A DNA stretch of 12,048 bases from JAVWGW01 sp036651575 (GTDB taxonomy: Bacteria; Actinomycetota; Coriobacteriia; Coriobacteriales; Eggerthellaceae), in NCBI GenBank assembly GCA_036651575.1, contig JAVVXN010000044.1:1-12048 (forward strand). Direction: 5' to 3'. The position numbers and the translations under genes were made by a program. This document shows positions 6,311 to 12,048 of this stretch, one piece after another; position 1 is the first letter of the stretch; every line of letters begins with the position of its first letter. The notes beneath the pieces are model-generated. The model was not told where the DNA came from and ran no database searches. It was given only the letters and a program-made list of their open reading frames with translations.

Positions 6311-7159
6311 TTATGTTTGTCTACTGGTATGCAATAACCGATTCAGTATAGCGCGCGAAGCGGGCAGATGGCTCGAATTTTTACACGCTTCAGCACTCGC
6401 TTCAAGGGAAACAAGTCCGTCCGGGCAACGCAGAACGACATCCTCACTCGAGCCTTGGCCCAAAAATGCCGCAACATCGGCATCGTAGGTTTTTTCCATC
6501 AGTGCGGAGGCTTCGACCACTTCGCGCAATGTTCCTTGAAGCATGATGCCGATGCGATCGGCCAGATACTGCGCCTCCGCAAAATCGTGGGTCACAAACA
6601 CGATGGTGCAACCATAAGCCTCATGAAGGCGTTTAACCTCTTCGTACATCTTTGTTTTCGTAGAAGGATCAAGCGCCGAGAACGGCTCATCAAGCAGCAG
6701 CAACTGCGGCTCCAAAACAAACGCCCGGGCAAGCGCCGTGCGCTGTCGCTCTCCCCCGCTGATTGTTTGTGGATGCTGCTCGGCGATATGCGCAATGGAA
6801 AGCAACTCCATGATATCGGCGACCTGCCGCGCGATCACCGACCGGGGCACTTTGTGTCGCTTAAGGCCGTAGGCAATATTTTCGTATACGCTGAGGTGAG
6901 GAAACAGGCCATAATCTTGATAGACAAAGCTGGTCTTGCGTCCCTGGATACTCAAACACGACGTGTCTTGTCCGAAAAACAAGACCTGCCCCGGTTTAAG
7001 TTTATAGGCACCTGCAAGCGCCTCCAGCAAAATAGTTTTTCCGGCACCCGTCTGCCCCAGCAGGCAAAAAATCTCTCCTGCTGAAACGGAAAAAGAAACA
7101 TCCCGGAGACAAAACGATCCTCGCTGCAGCGAAAGGTTGCGTACGTCGAGTGCGTTCAT
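6311..7159 (-). CDS. modC: Molybdate ABC transporter ATP-binding protein
   Basis: The 282-residue ATPase drives import of molybdate through ModB. It has Walker A GQTGAGKT (35-42), a Q-loop at Q81, signature SGGERQR (134-140), Walker B LLLLDEP (153-159) and the switch histidine in VFVTHDF (187-193). The C-terminal part (about 215-282) is short and does not clearly contain the TOBE/MOP molybdate-binding domain seen in many ModC proteins, so regulation by cytoplasmic molybdate through that domain may be absent. Its ATG overlaps the modB stop by four bases (ATGA), a sign of translational coupling. Tungstate or sulfate specificity cannot be ruled out from the ATPase alone; the operon context with modA and divergent modD supports molybdate. 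Confidence 0.92.
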   Translation of the reverse strand: MNALDVRNLSLQRGSFCLRDVSFSVSAGEIFCLLGQTGAGKTILLEALAGAYKLKPGQVLFFGQDTSCLSIQGRKTSFVYQDYGLFPHLSVYENIAYGLKRHKVPRSVIARQVADIMELLSIAHIAEQHPQTISGGERQRTALARAFVLEPQLLLLDEPFSALDPSTKTKMYEEVKRLHEAYGCTIVFVTHDFAEAQYLADRIGIMLQGTLREVVEASALMEKTYDADVAAFLGQGSSEDVVLRCPDGLVSLEASAEACKNSSHLPASRAILNRLLHTSRQT

Positions 7160-7980
7160 CGAACCTCCTCAGTACTAAAACGGTCAGTTGGCTTTGGCGC
7201 GCTAAGCACGTTGGCGATCAGGAGAGCAACGCCTGAAACCACCAGCATGATGATTGCCGTCGCCATAGCCATATCGTTGTTGCCCGTTGAAATATTGAGA
7301 TAAATACTTCCCGGCAGCGTTTCGGTTTTCATGCGGGTAATGCCTACCAGCATGAGCGTCGCACCAAATTCCCCGATCGCGCGCGACCAGGTGAGGATAA
7401 ACGTGCTGATCAGCGAATTTTTTGCAAGCGGCAGGGTAACGCTACGAAACGCCGTAAACGTTGAGGCACCCAAAGATTTCGAAATGAATTCCAAGCGGCT
7501 ATCCACGCCGGCAAAAGCGGTACGACAGAGTCGGATGGCAAACGGCAAATTGACAATCAGCTGCGCGGCAACGATACCTGCCGGGCTGAAAACAAACTTG
7601 ATGCCAATCGCCTTCAGCGCATCACCAAACGGCGAAGAGAAAACGATAAGCAACGCCAAACCGAGCAAAATGTAGGGCAAAGAAAGCGTCAACTCCAACA
7701 GGATATGGGCAATACGCTTGCACGGCATGTTTGTTTTAGTCAGAGCAAACGCGGTGGGGATTGCCAAAGCAAAACACAAAAGAGACGAAAGCGTTGCGGT
7801 TTTTAAACTTAAGCCCAACGCGAAGTGCACTTCTTCCGAGCGTATCGCTTCGCCGAAACTGGGCGCGCCACCGATGACGATTGCGCAGATAGCGCCACCG
7901 ATGAACACCGTCACCAGCAGCGCTATCACAATCGTACAACAGGAAAAAATATCGAATCTTTTCGGTGGGCATGCTTTCAT
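7156..7980 (-). CDS. modB: Molybdate ABC transporter permease
   Basis: The 274-residue protein has about six membrane segments (roughly 14-36, 58-80, 95-115, 133-153, 195-215 and 237-258). It carries the EAA loop SKSLGASTFTAFRSVTLP (167-184), which docks to the ATPase, and the block RAIGEFGATLMLVG (200-213), characteristic of ModB and related oxyanion permeases. Two copies would form the channel receiving molybdate from ModA. Its ATG follows the modA TAA with no spacer, and no clear Shine-Dalgarno is present in the end of modA, so translation probably depends on ribosomes finishing modA. It overlaps modC by four bases. Confidence 0.93.
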   Translation of the reverse strand: MKACPPKRFDIFSCCTIVIALLVTVFIGGAICAIVIGGAPSFGEAIRSEEVHFALGLSLKTATLSSLLCFALAIPTAFALTKTNMPCKRIAHILLELTLSLPYILLGLALLIVFSSPFGDALKAIGIKFVFSPAGIVAAQLIVNLPFAIRLCRTAFAGVDSRLEFISKSLGASTFTAFRSVTLPLAKNSLISTFILTWSRAIGEFGATLMLVGITRMKTETLPGSIYLNISTGNNDMAMATAIIMLVVSGVALLIANVLSAPKPTDRFSTEEVR

Positions 7981-8784
7981 TTAAAGAACTTCATAACCAT
8001 ATTTCTCCCAAATCGCGTGTGCTGCATCGGAATTGAGATAGTCACTCAACGCCGCACGTGCTTCGGGATCTTGAGAACACGTCAGCGTGGCGGCGGGAAT
8101 AGTTTTCACATACTTATCCAAATCGGTTGTTTTAACAATTTGAACACCATCGGCTTTGCTATTTTCTTTCCACACGATAGAGGCATCGGCTTCGCCCGCG
8201 CCGATTGCGGTCGCAAGCTGCGGTGCGGTCGTCGTGGTTGCAATAACGTTGACCTTGCCGAAGAGCTCCTGATCGGCCAAGGATTTTTTAGCAATTTTCC
8301 CAATGGGCGTCGACTCGGGATCCCCCATGATAAACGTCACTCCCTCGTTGGTCAGATCGGCTAACCCGGTGATATTTTTGGGGTTATCTTTGCCGACAAC
8401 CAAAACCGGAATATGCTTTACGAGATCCGTGCTCGAGGCAATAACTTCTTCGATCGGTTGGGTTTCCTCTTTTGCCCCCGCAATGAACATATCGCCTTCG
8501 TGCGTCGTATTGATCTGTGACTGGATCTGTCCCGCATTGGCAAACGTGGTGTTCACTTCGCAGGCGGTTTCAGCCTTGAACGCATCGGCAATTTCCTGGA
8601 ACGGCTTGGTCATCCCCGCGCCGCAGTAGATTTGCAGGGTATGGCCCTCGAGGTTTGTCGCCGCTTTCTGCTCGGTAGCCGCCGGCTCTTCAGCTGGCTT
8701 CGTTTTTGCTTGAGGCGCAGAACAGCCTGCCATACAGCCCACAGCAACCATCATCGAAACGAAAAAAACCAGTGCTTTTCTCAT
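7981..8784 (-). CDS. modA: Molybdate-binding lipoprotein of the ABC transporter
   Basis: From ATG 8784 the protein has 267 residues. GGGG six bases upstream, together with the fact that this Met begins a proper lipoprotein signal (MRKALVFFVSMMVAVGCMAGC, lipidated C21), decides this start. An upstream ATG at 8865 would place 27 polar residues before the signal and would lie inside the promoter palindrome. A charged, alanine-rich linker (22-45) precedes the binding domain, which opens LQIYCGAGMTKPFQEIADAF. The block MGDPESTPIGKIA (153-165) resembles the classical ModA hinge motif with Pro-Glu and Pro-x-Gly, unlike the TupA tungstate binders. GEADASIVW (197-205) is also ModA-like. The protein captures molybdate outside the membrane and delivers it to ModB. 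It is the first gene of the probable modABC-nhaC operon. Confidence 0.92.
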   Translation of the reverse strand: MRKALVFFVSMMVAVGCMAGCSAPQAKTKPAEEPAATEQKAATNLEGHTLQIYCGAGMTKPFQEIADAFKAETACEVNTTFANAGQIQSQINTTHEGDMFIAGAKEETQPIEEVIASSTDLVKHIPVLVVGKDNPKNITGLADLTNEGVTFIMGDPESTPIGKIAKKSLADQELFGKVNVIATTTTAPQLATAIGAGEADASIVWKENSKADGVQIVKTTDLDKYVKTIPAATLTCSQDPEARAALSDYLNSDAAHAIWEKYGYEVL

Positions 8785-8849
8785 ACCGTCCCCTTTGCTT
8801 TCATCAAAAGAAAAGCAACGGATGTGGTTTAATTCCCGCAAGCGTTGCT

Positions 8850-8870
8850 CTATAATTAATCTCATTATAG
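8850..8870. promoter_or_regulatory. Divergent modA/modD promoters built into one palindrome (CTATAAT-N7-ATTATAG)
   Basis: The two 7-bp arms are exact reverse complements. Each contains a perfect TATAAT -10 box: plus strand 8851-8856 for modD, and minus strand 8864-8869 for modA. Predicted starts are near 8863 (modD) and 8857 (modA), so the two polymerase sites overlap. Hexamers at 17-bp spacing are weak -35 boxes (TTTAAT at 8828-8833 and TTTATT at 8887-8892), which leaves room for an activator or for mutual exclusion. The TATA-containing half-sites recall the dyad of ModE operators, but no modE gene is visible here. Confidence 0.65.
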
Positions 8871-8871
8871 A

Positions 8872-8891
8872 TTATTCTACTGATAGAATAA
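8872..8891. promoter_or_regulatory. Probable operator in the modA-modD gap (TTATTCTA-CTGA-TAGAATAA)
   Basis: A perfect 8-bp inverted repeat with a 4-nt centre begins one base after the promoter palindrome. It lies between the -10 and -35 of the modA promoter and within the predicted modD leader, so a protein bound here could block both directions. It is too AT-rich and too short to be a good terminator. The binding protein is unknown. Confidence 0.55.
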
Positions 8892-8902
8892 AGAGGTAAC
8901 CC

Positions 8903-9742
8903 GTGTATATCTCAAACCCCTTGCTCGACTCACTGATCTTAGAAGATTCCCCCTATGGCGATTTGACGTCATCCGTTTTGGGGATCGATGACCAACCCGG
9001 CGAAATCGAATATTTCACCCGGGAAGACTGCATTTTGAGCTGCGTTGAAGAAGCTGCGCAAATCTGCAAAAAACTTGGACTGAGCATCGCTTCAAGCAAG
9101 AAGAGCGGCGCGCGGTTGGCGGCAGGTGAAAGTTTTCTGTGTGCGCACGGATCCGCAGAGCGCATCCATACCGCCTGGAAGGTATGCCTCAATCTGTGTG
9201 ACTACTATTCTGCCGTCGCAACGAAAACGAACCGCATGCTGCGTTTAGCCCAGACCAAAAACCCGCACATCGCCGTGCTCACCACGCGCAAGGGCATTCC
9301 TGCCACCAAGCCATTTGCCACCAAAGCGGCATGCGTCGGCGGCGCCTTTCCCCATCGCTTGGGACTTTCTGAAACCATCCTCATCTTCGATCACCACCTT
9401 ACCTTTATCGGCGGCATCGATGCTCTGATTGAAAAACTACCCGAAATAAAAGCTCATTGCTGCGAAAAGAAGATCATCATCGAAGCCAGTCTTGCCGATG
9501 CGCCCCGTCTGGCGCAAGCCGGCATCGATGGCATCCAATTTGACAAGGTACCCTCATCGGATTTGGCCGCACTCGTCCCTCAACTGCGCGCCATCAATCC
9601 CGCAATCACCCTGCTTGCGGCCGGCGGTGTCAACGAAGGAAACGCCGCAGAATACGCGCAGACCGGCGTCGATGGCCTGGTGACCAGCTGCCTGTTCTTC
9701 GTAAAACCCATCGACATGAGCGTTCGCATCAAGGCGCTGTAA
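8903..9742 (+). CDS. modD: ModD, NadC-like (quinolinate phosphoribosyltransferase fold) protein
   Basis: The start is GTG at 8903, set by GAGG six bases upstream. The 279-residue protein follows the quinolinate phosphoribosyltransferase plan: N-terminal alpha/beta sandwich to about 110, then a barrel. Family motifs seen are VATKTNR (105-111), TTRKGIP (127-133, phosphoribosyl-binding Arg/Lys), HRLGLSETILIF (151-162), the acidic IIEAS (192-196), IQFDKV (211-216) and LAAGGVNEGN (238-247). The lysine of the NadC LIKDNH motif is Phe162 here, and ETILIFDHH is the ModD pattern. ModD genes accompany molybdate transporters in many bacteria but their reaction is not established; NAD synthesis is unlikely since no nadA or nadB is nearby. 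It is divergent from modA and shares the control region. The bidirectional terminator follows. Confidence 0.92.
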   Translation: MYISNPLLDSLILEDSPYGDLTSSVLGIDDQPGEIEYFTREDCILSCVEEAAQICKKLGLSIASSKKSGARLAAGESFLCAHGSAERIHTAWKVCLNLCDYYSAVATKTNRMLRLAQTKNPHIAVLTTRKGIPATKPFATKAACVGGAFPHRLGLSETILIFDHHLTFIGGIDALIEKLPEIKAHCCEKKIIIEASLADAPRLAQAGIDGIQFDKVPSSDLAALVPQLRAINPAITLLAAGGVNEGNAAEYAQTGVDGLVTSCLFFVKPIDMSVRIKAL

Positions 9743-9808
9743 CACCCACGAAACCTACCCCTCTTGGCGAGGAGCGCGACAACCGCGCGGTGAACACCGT
9801 GTCCTCAA

Positions 9809-9845
9809 AAAAATGCGTGCTGAAAATATCTCAGCACGCATTTTT
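9809..9845. terminator. Bidirectional intrinsic terminator between modD and the symporter gene
   Basis: AAAAATGCGTGCTGA (9809-9823) and its exact reverse complement (9831-9845) form a perfect 15-bp stem with a 7-nt loop. A-tract and T-tract flanks let it stop transcription from both sides, suiting the convergent genes modD (ends 9742) and the symporter (ends 9872). Confidence 0.92.
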
Positions 9846-9871
9846 ATTCAAAACCACCAGGTGAGCAAGTT

Positions 9872-11407
9872 TTAGTGCGCGACCTCTTCTTCAAGCTGTT
9901 CGTGCTCGTATTCGCGATCGATCGCGCCCTCTTGATGCGGAGGATCAACGCAGAACGGCACCGCCGGCGTAACGAGGCTGACCAGGGGAACCAATACCAT
10001 CGAGAGCACCATGGCGATCGCGCCGCAGTTGATGGGCGAAGCGATGAACCCGATGAACATGTTTGACACGGTCAAGCCAACGCCCATGATAAAGCTGGCC
10101 CACACGGCCGCTTTGGAAATGCGTCCGCTGAACAGACCCCAGAAGAAGGGTCCCAAAAACGATCCCGCCAAAGCGCCCCAGGAAATACTCATAAGCTGCG
10201 CGATGAAGGTAACCGACGAATTGTACTGGTACAACGCGATGATCGCAGATATCGCCACGAACACCACAATGAGTATGCGGATAAAACCGATCTGCTTTTT
10301 CTCACTCATGTTCTTAACCAGGTTGTCCTTGATCAAATCGAGCGTAAGCGTTGAAGAAGACGTCAACACCAGCGAAGAAAGCGTGGACATCGAAGCGGAA
10401 AGAACCAACACGATCACGATGCCGATCAAGATATCGGGCAAACTTGACAGCATGGTGGGAACGATCGAGTCGTAGACCGGCGCGCCCGTGGCGCTCAGCT
10501 CAACCTGTCCGCCATACAGGCGCCCGAAGCCACCCAAGAAATAGCTGCCTCCAGCCACAATGATAGCGAAGACCGTCGAAATAATGGCACCCTGCTTGAT
10601 GGCCGGGCCGCTTTTGATAGCGTAGAACTTCTGCACCATTTGCGGCAAGCCCCACGTGCCTAACGAGGTCAGGACAACGACGCCGATCAGGTCGGGTAGG
10701 TTCGGCCCGAAAAACGACACGAACGGACCCGCCATGGTAGAACCTTCAGCAGGAATAAGCGACAGCGAGTTGATAGCTTCAGTAAAGCCGCCGTTATTGA
10801 TCAGCACCGCGACAATGACTGCCACAATACCGAACAGCATGACGATACCCTGCACAAAATCGTTGACGACCGTTGCCATGTATCCACCCAAGACCACATA
10901 GATGCAGGTCACAAGCGCCATACCGATAACGCAGAACTCATAGGGCAAACCGAAGGCCATGTTGAACAGACGCGATAAACCGTTGTAGACCGATGCGGTG
11001 TAGGGAATCAAAAACACGAAAATGATAGCCGCCGAAGCGATGCGCAAACCCTTGCTACCATAGCGCGCCCCAAAAAATTCTGGCATGGTTGCCGACTTTA
11101 AGCGCTGCGTCATTTCACGCGTGCGTGGTCCTAAAACCCACCAAGCCAGCAAACTGCCCAAAACCGCGTTGCCGATGCCGATCCACGTGGCAGCGATACC
11201 GTATTTCCACCCAAACTGGCCGGCATAGCCCACGAAGATAACCGCCGAAAAGTAACTGGTTCCATAGGCAAACGCCGAAAACCACGGGCCGACGTTGCGA
11301 CCACCCAAGATAAATCCGTCAACACTTTTCGTATGCTTTTTGCAAAAGATGCCAATACCCACCGCAACCGCGATGAATAGTGCCACCATAATTATTTTTT
11401 CTACCAT
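9872..11407 (-). CDS. Sodium:solute symporter (SSS family), substrate unknown
   Basis: The 511-residue protein has about 13 membrane segments. The early block DGFILGGRNVGPW (30-42) and the helix LVLSASMSTLSSLVLTSSSTLT (335-356) are typical of the family; the latter contains the Ser/Thr pair (S341, T342) that forms the sodium site in PutP and vSGLT relatives. The segment at 49-61 reads GTSYFSAVIFVGY, so the sodium-linked Asp of PutP helix 2 is replaced by Tyr52, as in PanF-like members, arguing against simple proline transport. The C-terminal tail (about 487-511) is hydrophilic and very acidic with several His. AAGGA lies seven bases before the ATG. The neighbouring phenylacetate-CoA ligase, read in the same direction but separated by a terminator, suggests an organic acid or amino acid substrate; this is inference. 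Confidence 0.9.
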   Translation of the reverse strand: MVEKIIMVALFIAVAVGIGIFCKKHTKSVDGFILGGRNVGPWFSAFAYGTSYFSAVIFVGYAGQFGWKYGIAATWIGIGNAVLGSLLAWWVLGPRTREMTQRLKSATMPEFFGARYGSKGLRIASAAIIFVFLIPYTASVYNGLSRLFNMAFGLPYEFCVIGMALVTCIYVVLGGYMATVVNDFVQGIVMLFGIVAVIVAVLINNGGFTEAINSLSLIPAEGSTMAGPFVSFFGPNLPDLIGVVVLTSLGTWGLPQMVQKFYAIKSGPAIKQGAIISTVFAIIVAGGSYFLGGFGRLYGGQVELSATGAPVYDSIVPTMLSSLPDILIGIVIVLVLSASMSTLSSLVLTSSSTLTLDLIKDNLVKNMSEKKQIGFIRILIVVFVAISAIIALYQYNSSVTFIAQLMSISWGALAGSFLGPFFWGLFSGRISKAAVWASFIMGVGLTVSNMFIGFIASPINCGAIAMVLSMVLVPLVSLVTPAVPFCVDPPHQEGAIDREYEHEQLEEEVAH

Positions 11408-11445
11408 TTTATTTCCTTACTTTCCAACGATTCCAACCGATAAAG

Positions 11446-11475
11446 CCAGATTCTTCGCTTCGCTCAGAATGACAG
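11446..11475 (+). repeat. Dispersed repeat copy C
   Basis: This 30-nt copy (starts CCAGATTCTTCGCTTCGC, ends GAATGACAG) lies 38 bp upstream of the symporter start codon, between that gene and the terminator of the phenylacetate-CoA ligase gene. It matches copies A and B with few changes. In the minus sense it reads TGTCATTCTGAGCGAAGCG. If the symporter promoter is here, the repeat is in or next to its leader. Confidence 0.75.
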
Positions 11476-11542
11476 GCATGGGGGCAGCGTTTTCCCTCTT
11501 ACGGGCAGGGTTTAGACTGCTACCGCGGGTACTGCGAAAAGC

Positions 11543-11594
11543 GCACACGGCCGTCTGTCAGCCTGCGATTGCAGGTTGTCAGATGCCCGTGTGC
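11543..11594 (-). terminator. Long terminator hairpin after the phenylacetate-CoA ligase gene
   Basis: Two 24-nt arms (11543-11566 and 11571-11594) around a 4-nt loop GATT pair at 20 positions, with two further G-T wobbles possible and two mismatches. The outer end is GCACACGG/CCGTGTGC-like and the inner end GCCTGC/GCAGGT. The hairpin begins two bases after the stop codon, and on the minus strand it is followed by GCTTTTCGC, a short U tract. It should end the ligase transcript before the symporter gene. Confidence 0.7.
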
Positions 11595-11596
11595 TA

Positions 11597-12048
11597 TTAA
11601 TATCGATTGTCGAAAATGCGCTGAGTTTTCTTTTCTGAACGGGGCAAATCGCCCAAGGGCACGCCCTTAGCAATCGGCGTACAGCCGATTTTACCCTTGA
11701 AAATAAAGGAAAGTTCTTCTTCAACGCGCTTGAGTTCATCACCCGTACAGGCGGTTTCAAAAAACACCGTGATGATGTCTTTGCCAAACAAATGATCAAT
11801 CATGACCTGGTATTCAGAAGATGCCCCATCAGTAAACGAAATGACCTCTTCAATCTGTGCGGGGAACATGTTGACGCCCTTGACCTTCACCATGTCATCG
11901 GTGCGACCCACCAGCATGTCAATGCGGGGGAAAGGCGACCCGCAGGCACACTGACCGGGAATGATGCGCGTCATATCGTGCGTGCGATAGCGGATCAGCG
12001 GCGCGCCCTGCTTGCGCAGCGTCGTGATAACCAGTTCGCCCACTTCGC
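11597..12048 (-). CDS. paaK: Phenylacetate-CoA ligase, C-terminal part (5' end outside window)
   Basis: The frame is open to the right edge. The codons before an in-frame GTG at 12043 continue the family sequence (EVGELVITTL), so that GTG is not the start. The visible 150 residues are the C-terminal domain of the AMP-forming ligase: APLIRYRTHDMTRI, then PRIDMLVGRTDDMVKVKGVNMFPAQIEEV, which includes the hinge and the adenylation-domain RxDD-type block, and a final KKTQRIFDNRY carrying the terminal lysine region. The enzyme makes aryl-CoA from aryl acetate, ATP and CoA. In anaerobes, close relatives sit beside indolepyruvate ferredoxin oxidoreductase genes and serve aromatic amino-acid fermentation; whether that holds here lies outside the window. 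CxC (about 32-34) in the GQCACGSPFPRID segment is seen in part of the family. Confidence 0.92.
   Translation of the reverse strand, partial: EVGELVITTLRKQGAPLIRYRTHDMTRIIPGQCACGSPFPRIDMLVGRTDDMVKVKGVNMFPAQIEEVISFTDGASSEYQVMIDHLFGKDIITVFFETACTGDELKRVEEELSFIFKGKIGCTPIAKGVPLGDLPRSEKKTQRIFDNRY

Noticed and set aside
6368..7084. 238-codon open frame on the plus strand
   Set aside because: It is antisense to modC, whose Walker and signature motifs prove the minus-strand frame.
8785..8865. Upstream ATG (8865) for modA
   Set aside because: It would bury the lipoprotein signal behind 27 polar residues and lies within the promoter palindrome; ATG 8784 has GGGG at correct spacing.
8872..8891. AT-rich dyad before modD read as a terminator or riboswitch
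   Set aside because: Eight AT-rich pairs with a 4-nt loop would be weak, there is no T tract, and the leader is too short for the known molybdenum-cofactor riboswitch.

Overview
The window looks like chromosomal DNA from an anaerobic, mid-GC bacterium. My best guess is a Coriobacteriia member (Eggerthella relatives). The grounds are the mixture of a molybdate importer with ModD, a phenylacetate-CoA ligase beside a sodium:solute symporter, a leucine-rich-repeat surface protein with InlB-like repeats, and two promoters placed as if for leaderless mRNAs, which are common in Actinobacteria. A Clostridia-like host is not excluded. I see no tRNA, rRNA, CRISPR array, transposase or phage gene cluster.

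Left part (1-4464): the 5' two-thirds or so of a secreted leucine-rich-repeat protein (minus, cut by the left edge); an Rrf2-family regulator (minus) followed by a perfect 15-bp terminator hairpin and preceded by a 7-bp inverted repeat that spans its likely -10 box; a GH25 lysozyme-like lipoprotein (minus); and, divergently, 5-formyltetrahydrofolate cyclo-ligase (plus). In the last divergent pair both predicted transcription starts fall on or next to the start codon.

Middle (4465-9845): a probable operon modA-modB-modC-nhaC on the minus strand (molybdate binding lipoprotein, permease, ATPase, and an NhaC-family antiporter 18 nt behind modC). Divergent from it on the plus strand is modD, a NadC-like enzyme of unknown reaction that tracks with molybdate transport genes. 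The 118-bp gap between modA and modD holds two adjacent perfect palindromes. The arms of the first are the two opposing TATAAT boxes, so a single bound protein could control uptake and modD together. A strong bidirectional terminator follows modD.

Right part (9872-12048): a sodium:solute symporter (minus) and the C-terminal part of phenylacetate-CoA ligase (minus, cut by the right edge) with a long terminator hairpin directly after its stop. The pair fits uptake and CoA activation of aryl acids, or aromatic amino-acid fermentation, but that is inference.

A 26-30 nt dispersed repeat (core GAGCGAAGCGAAG) occurs three times: two copies in opposite orientation between the folate gene and nhaC, and one upstream of the symporter. 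The most interesting leads are the mod divergent control region, the NhaC antiporter inside a molybdate operon, ModD's changed active-site motif, and the dispersed repeat.
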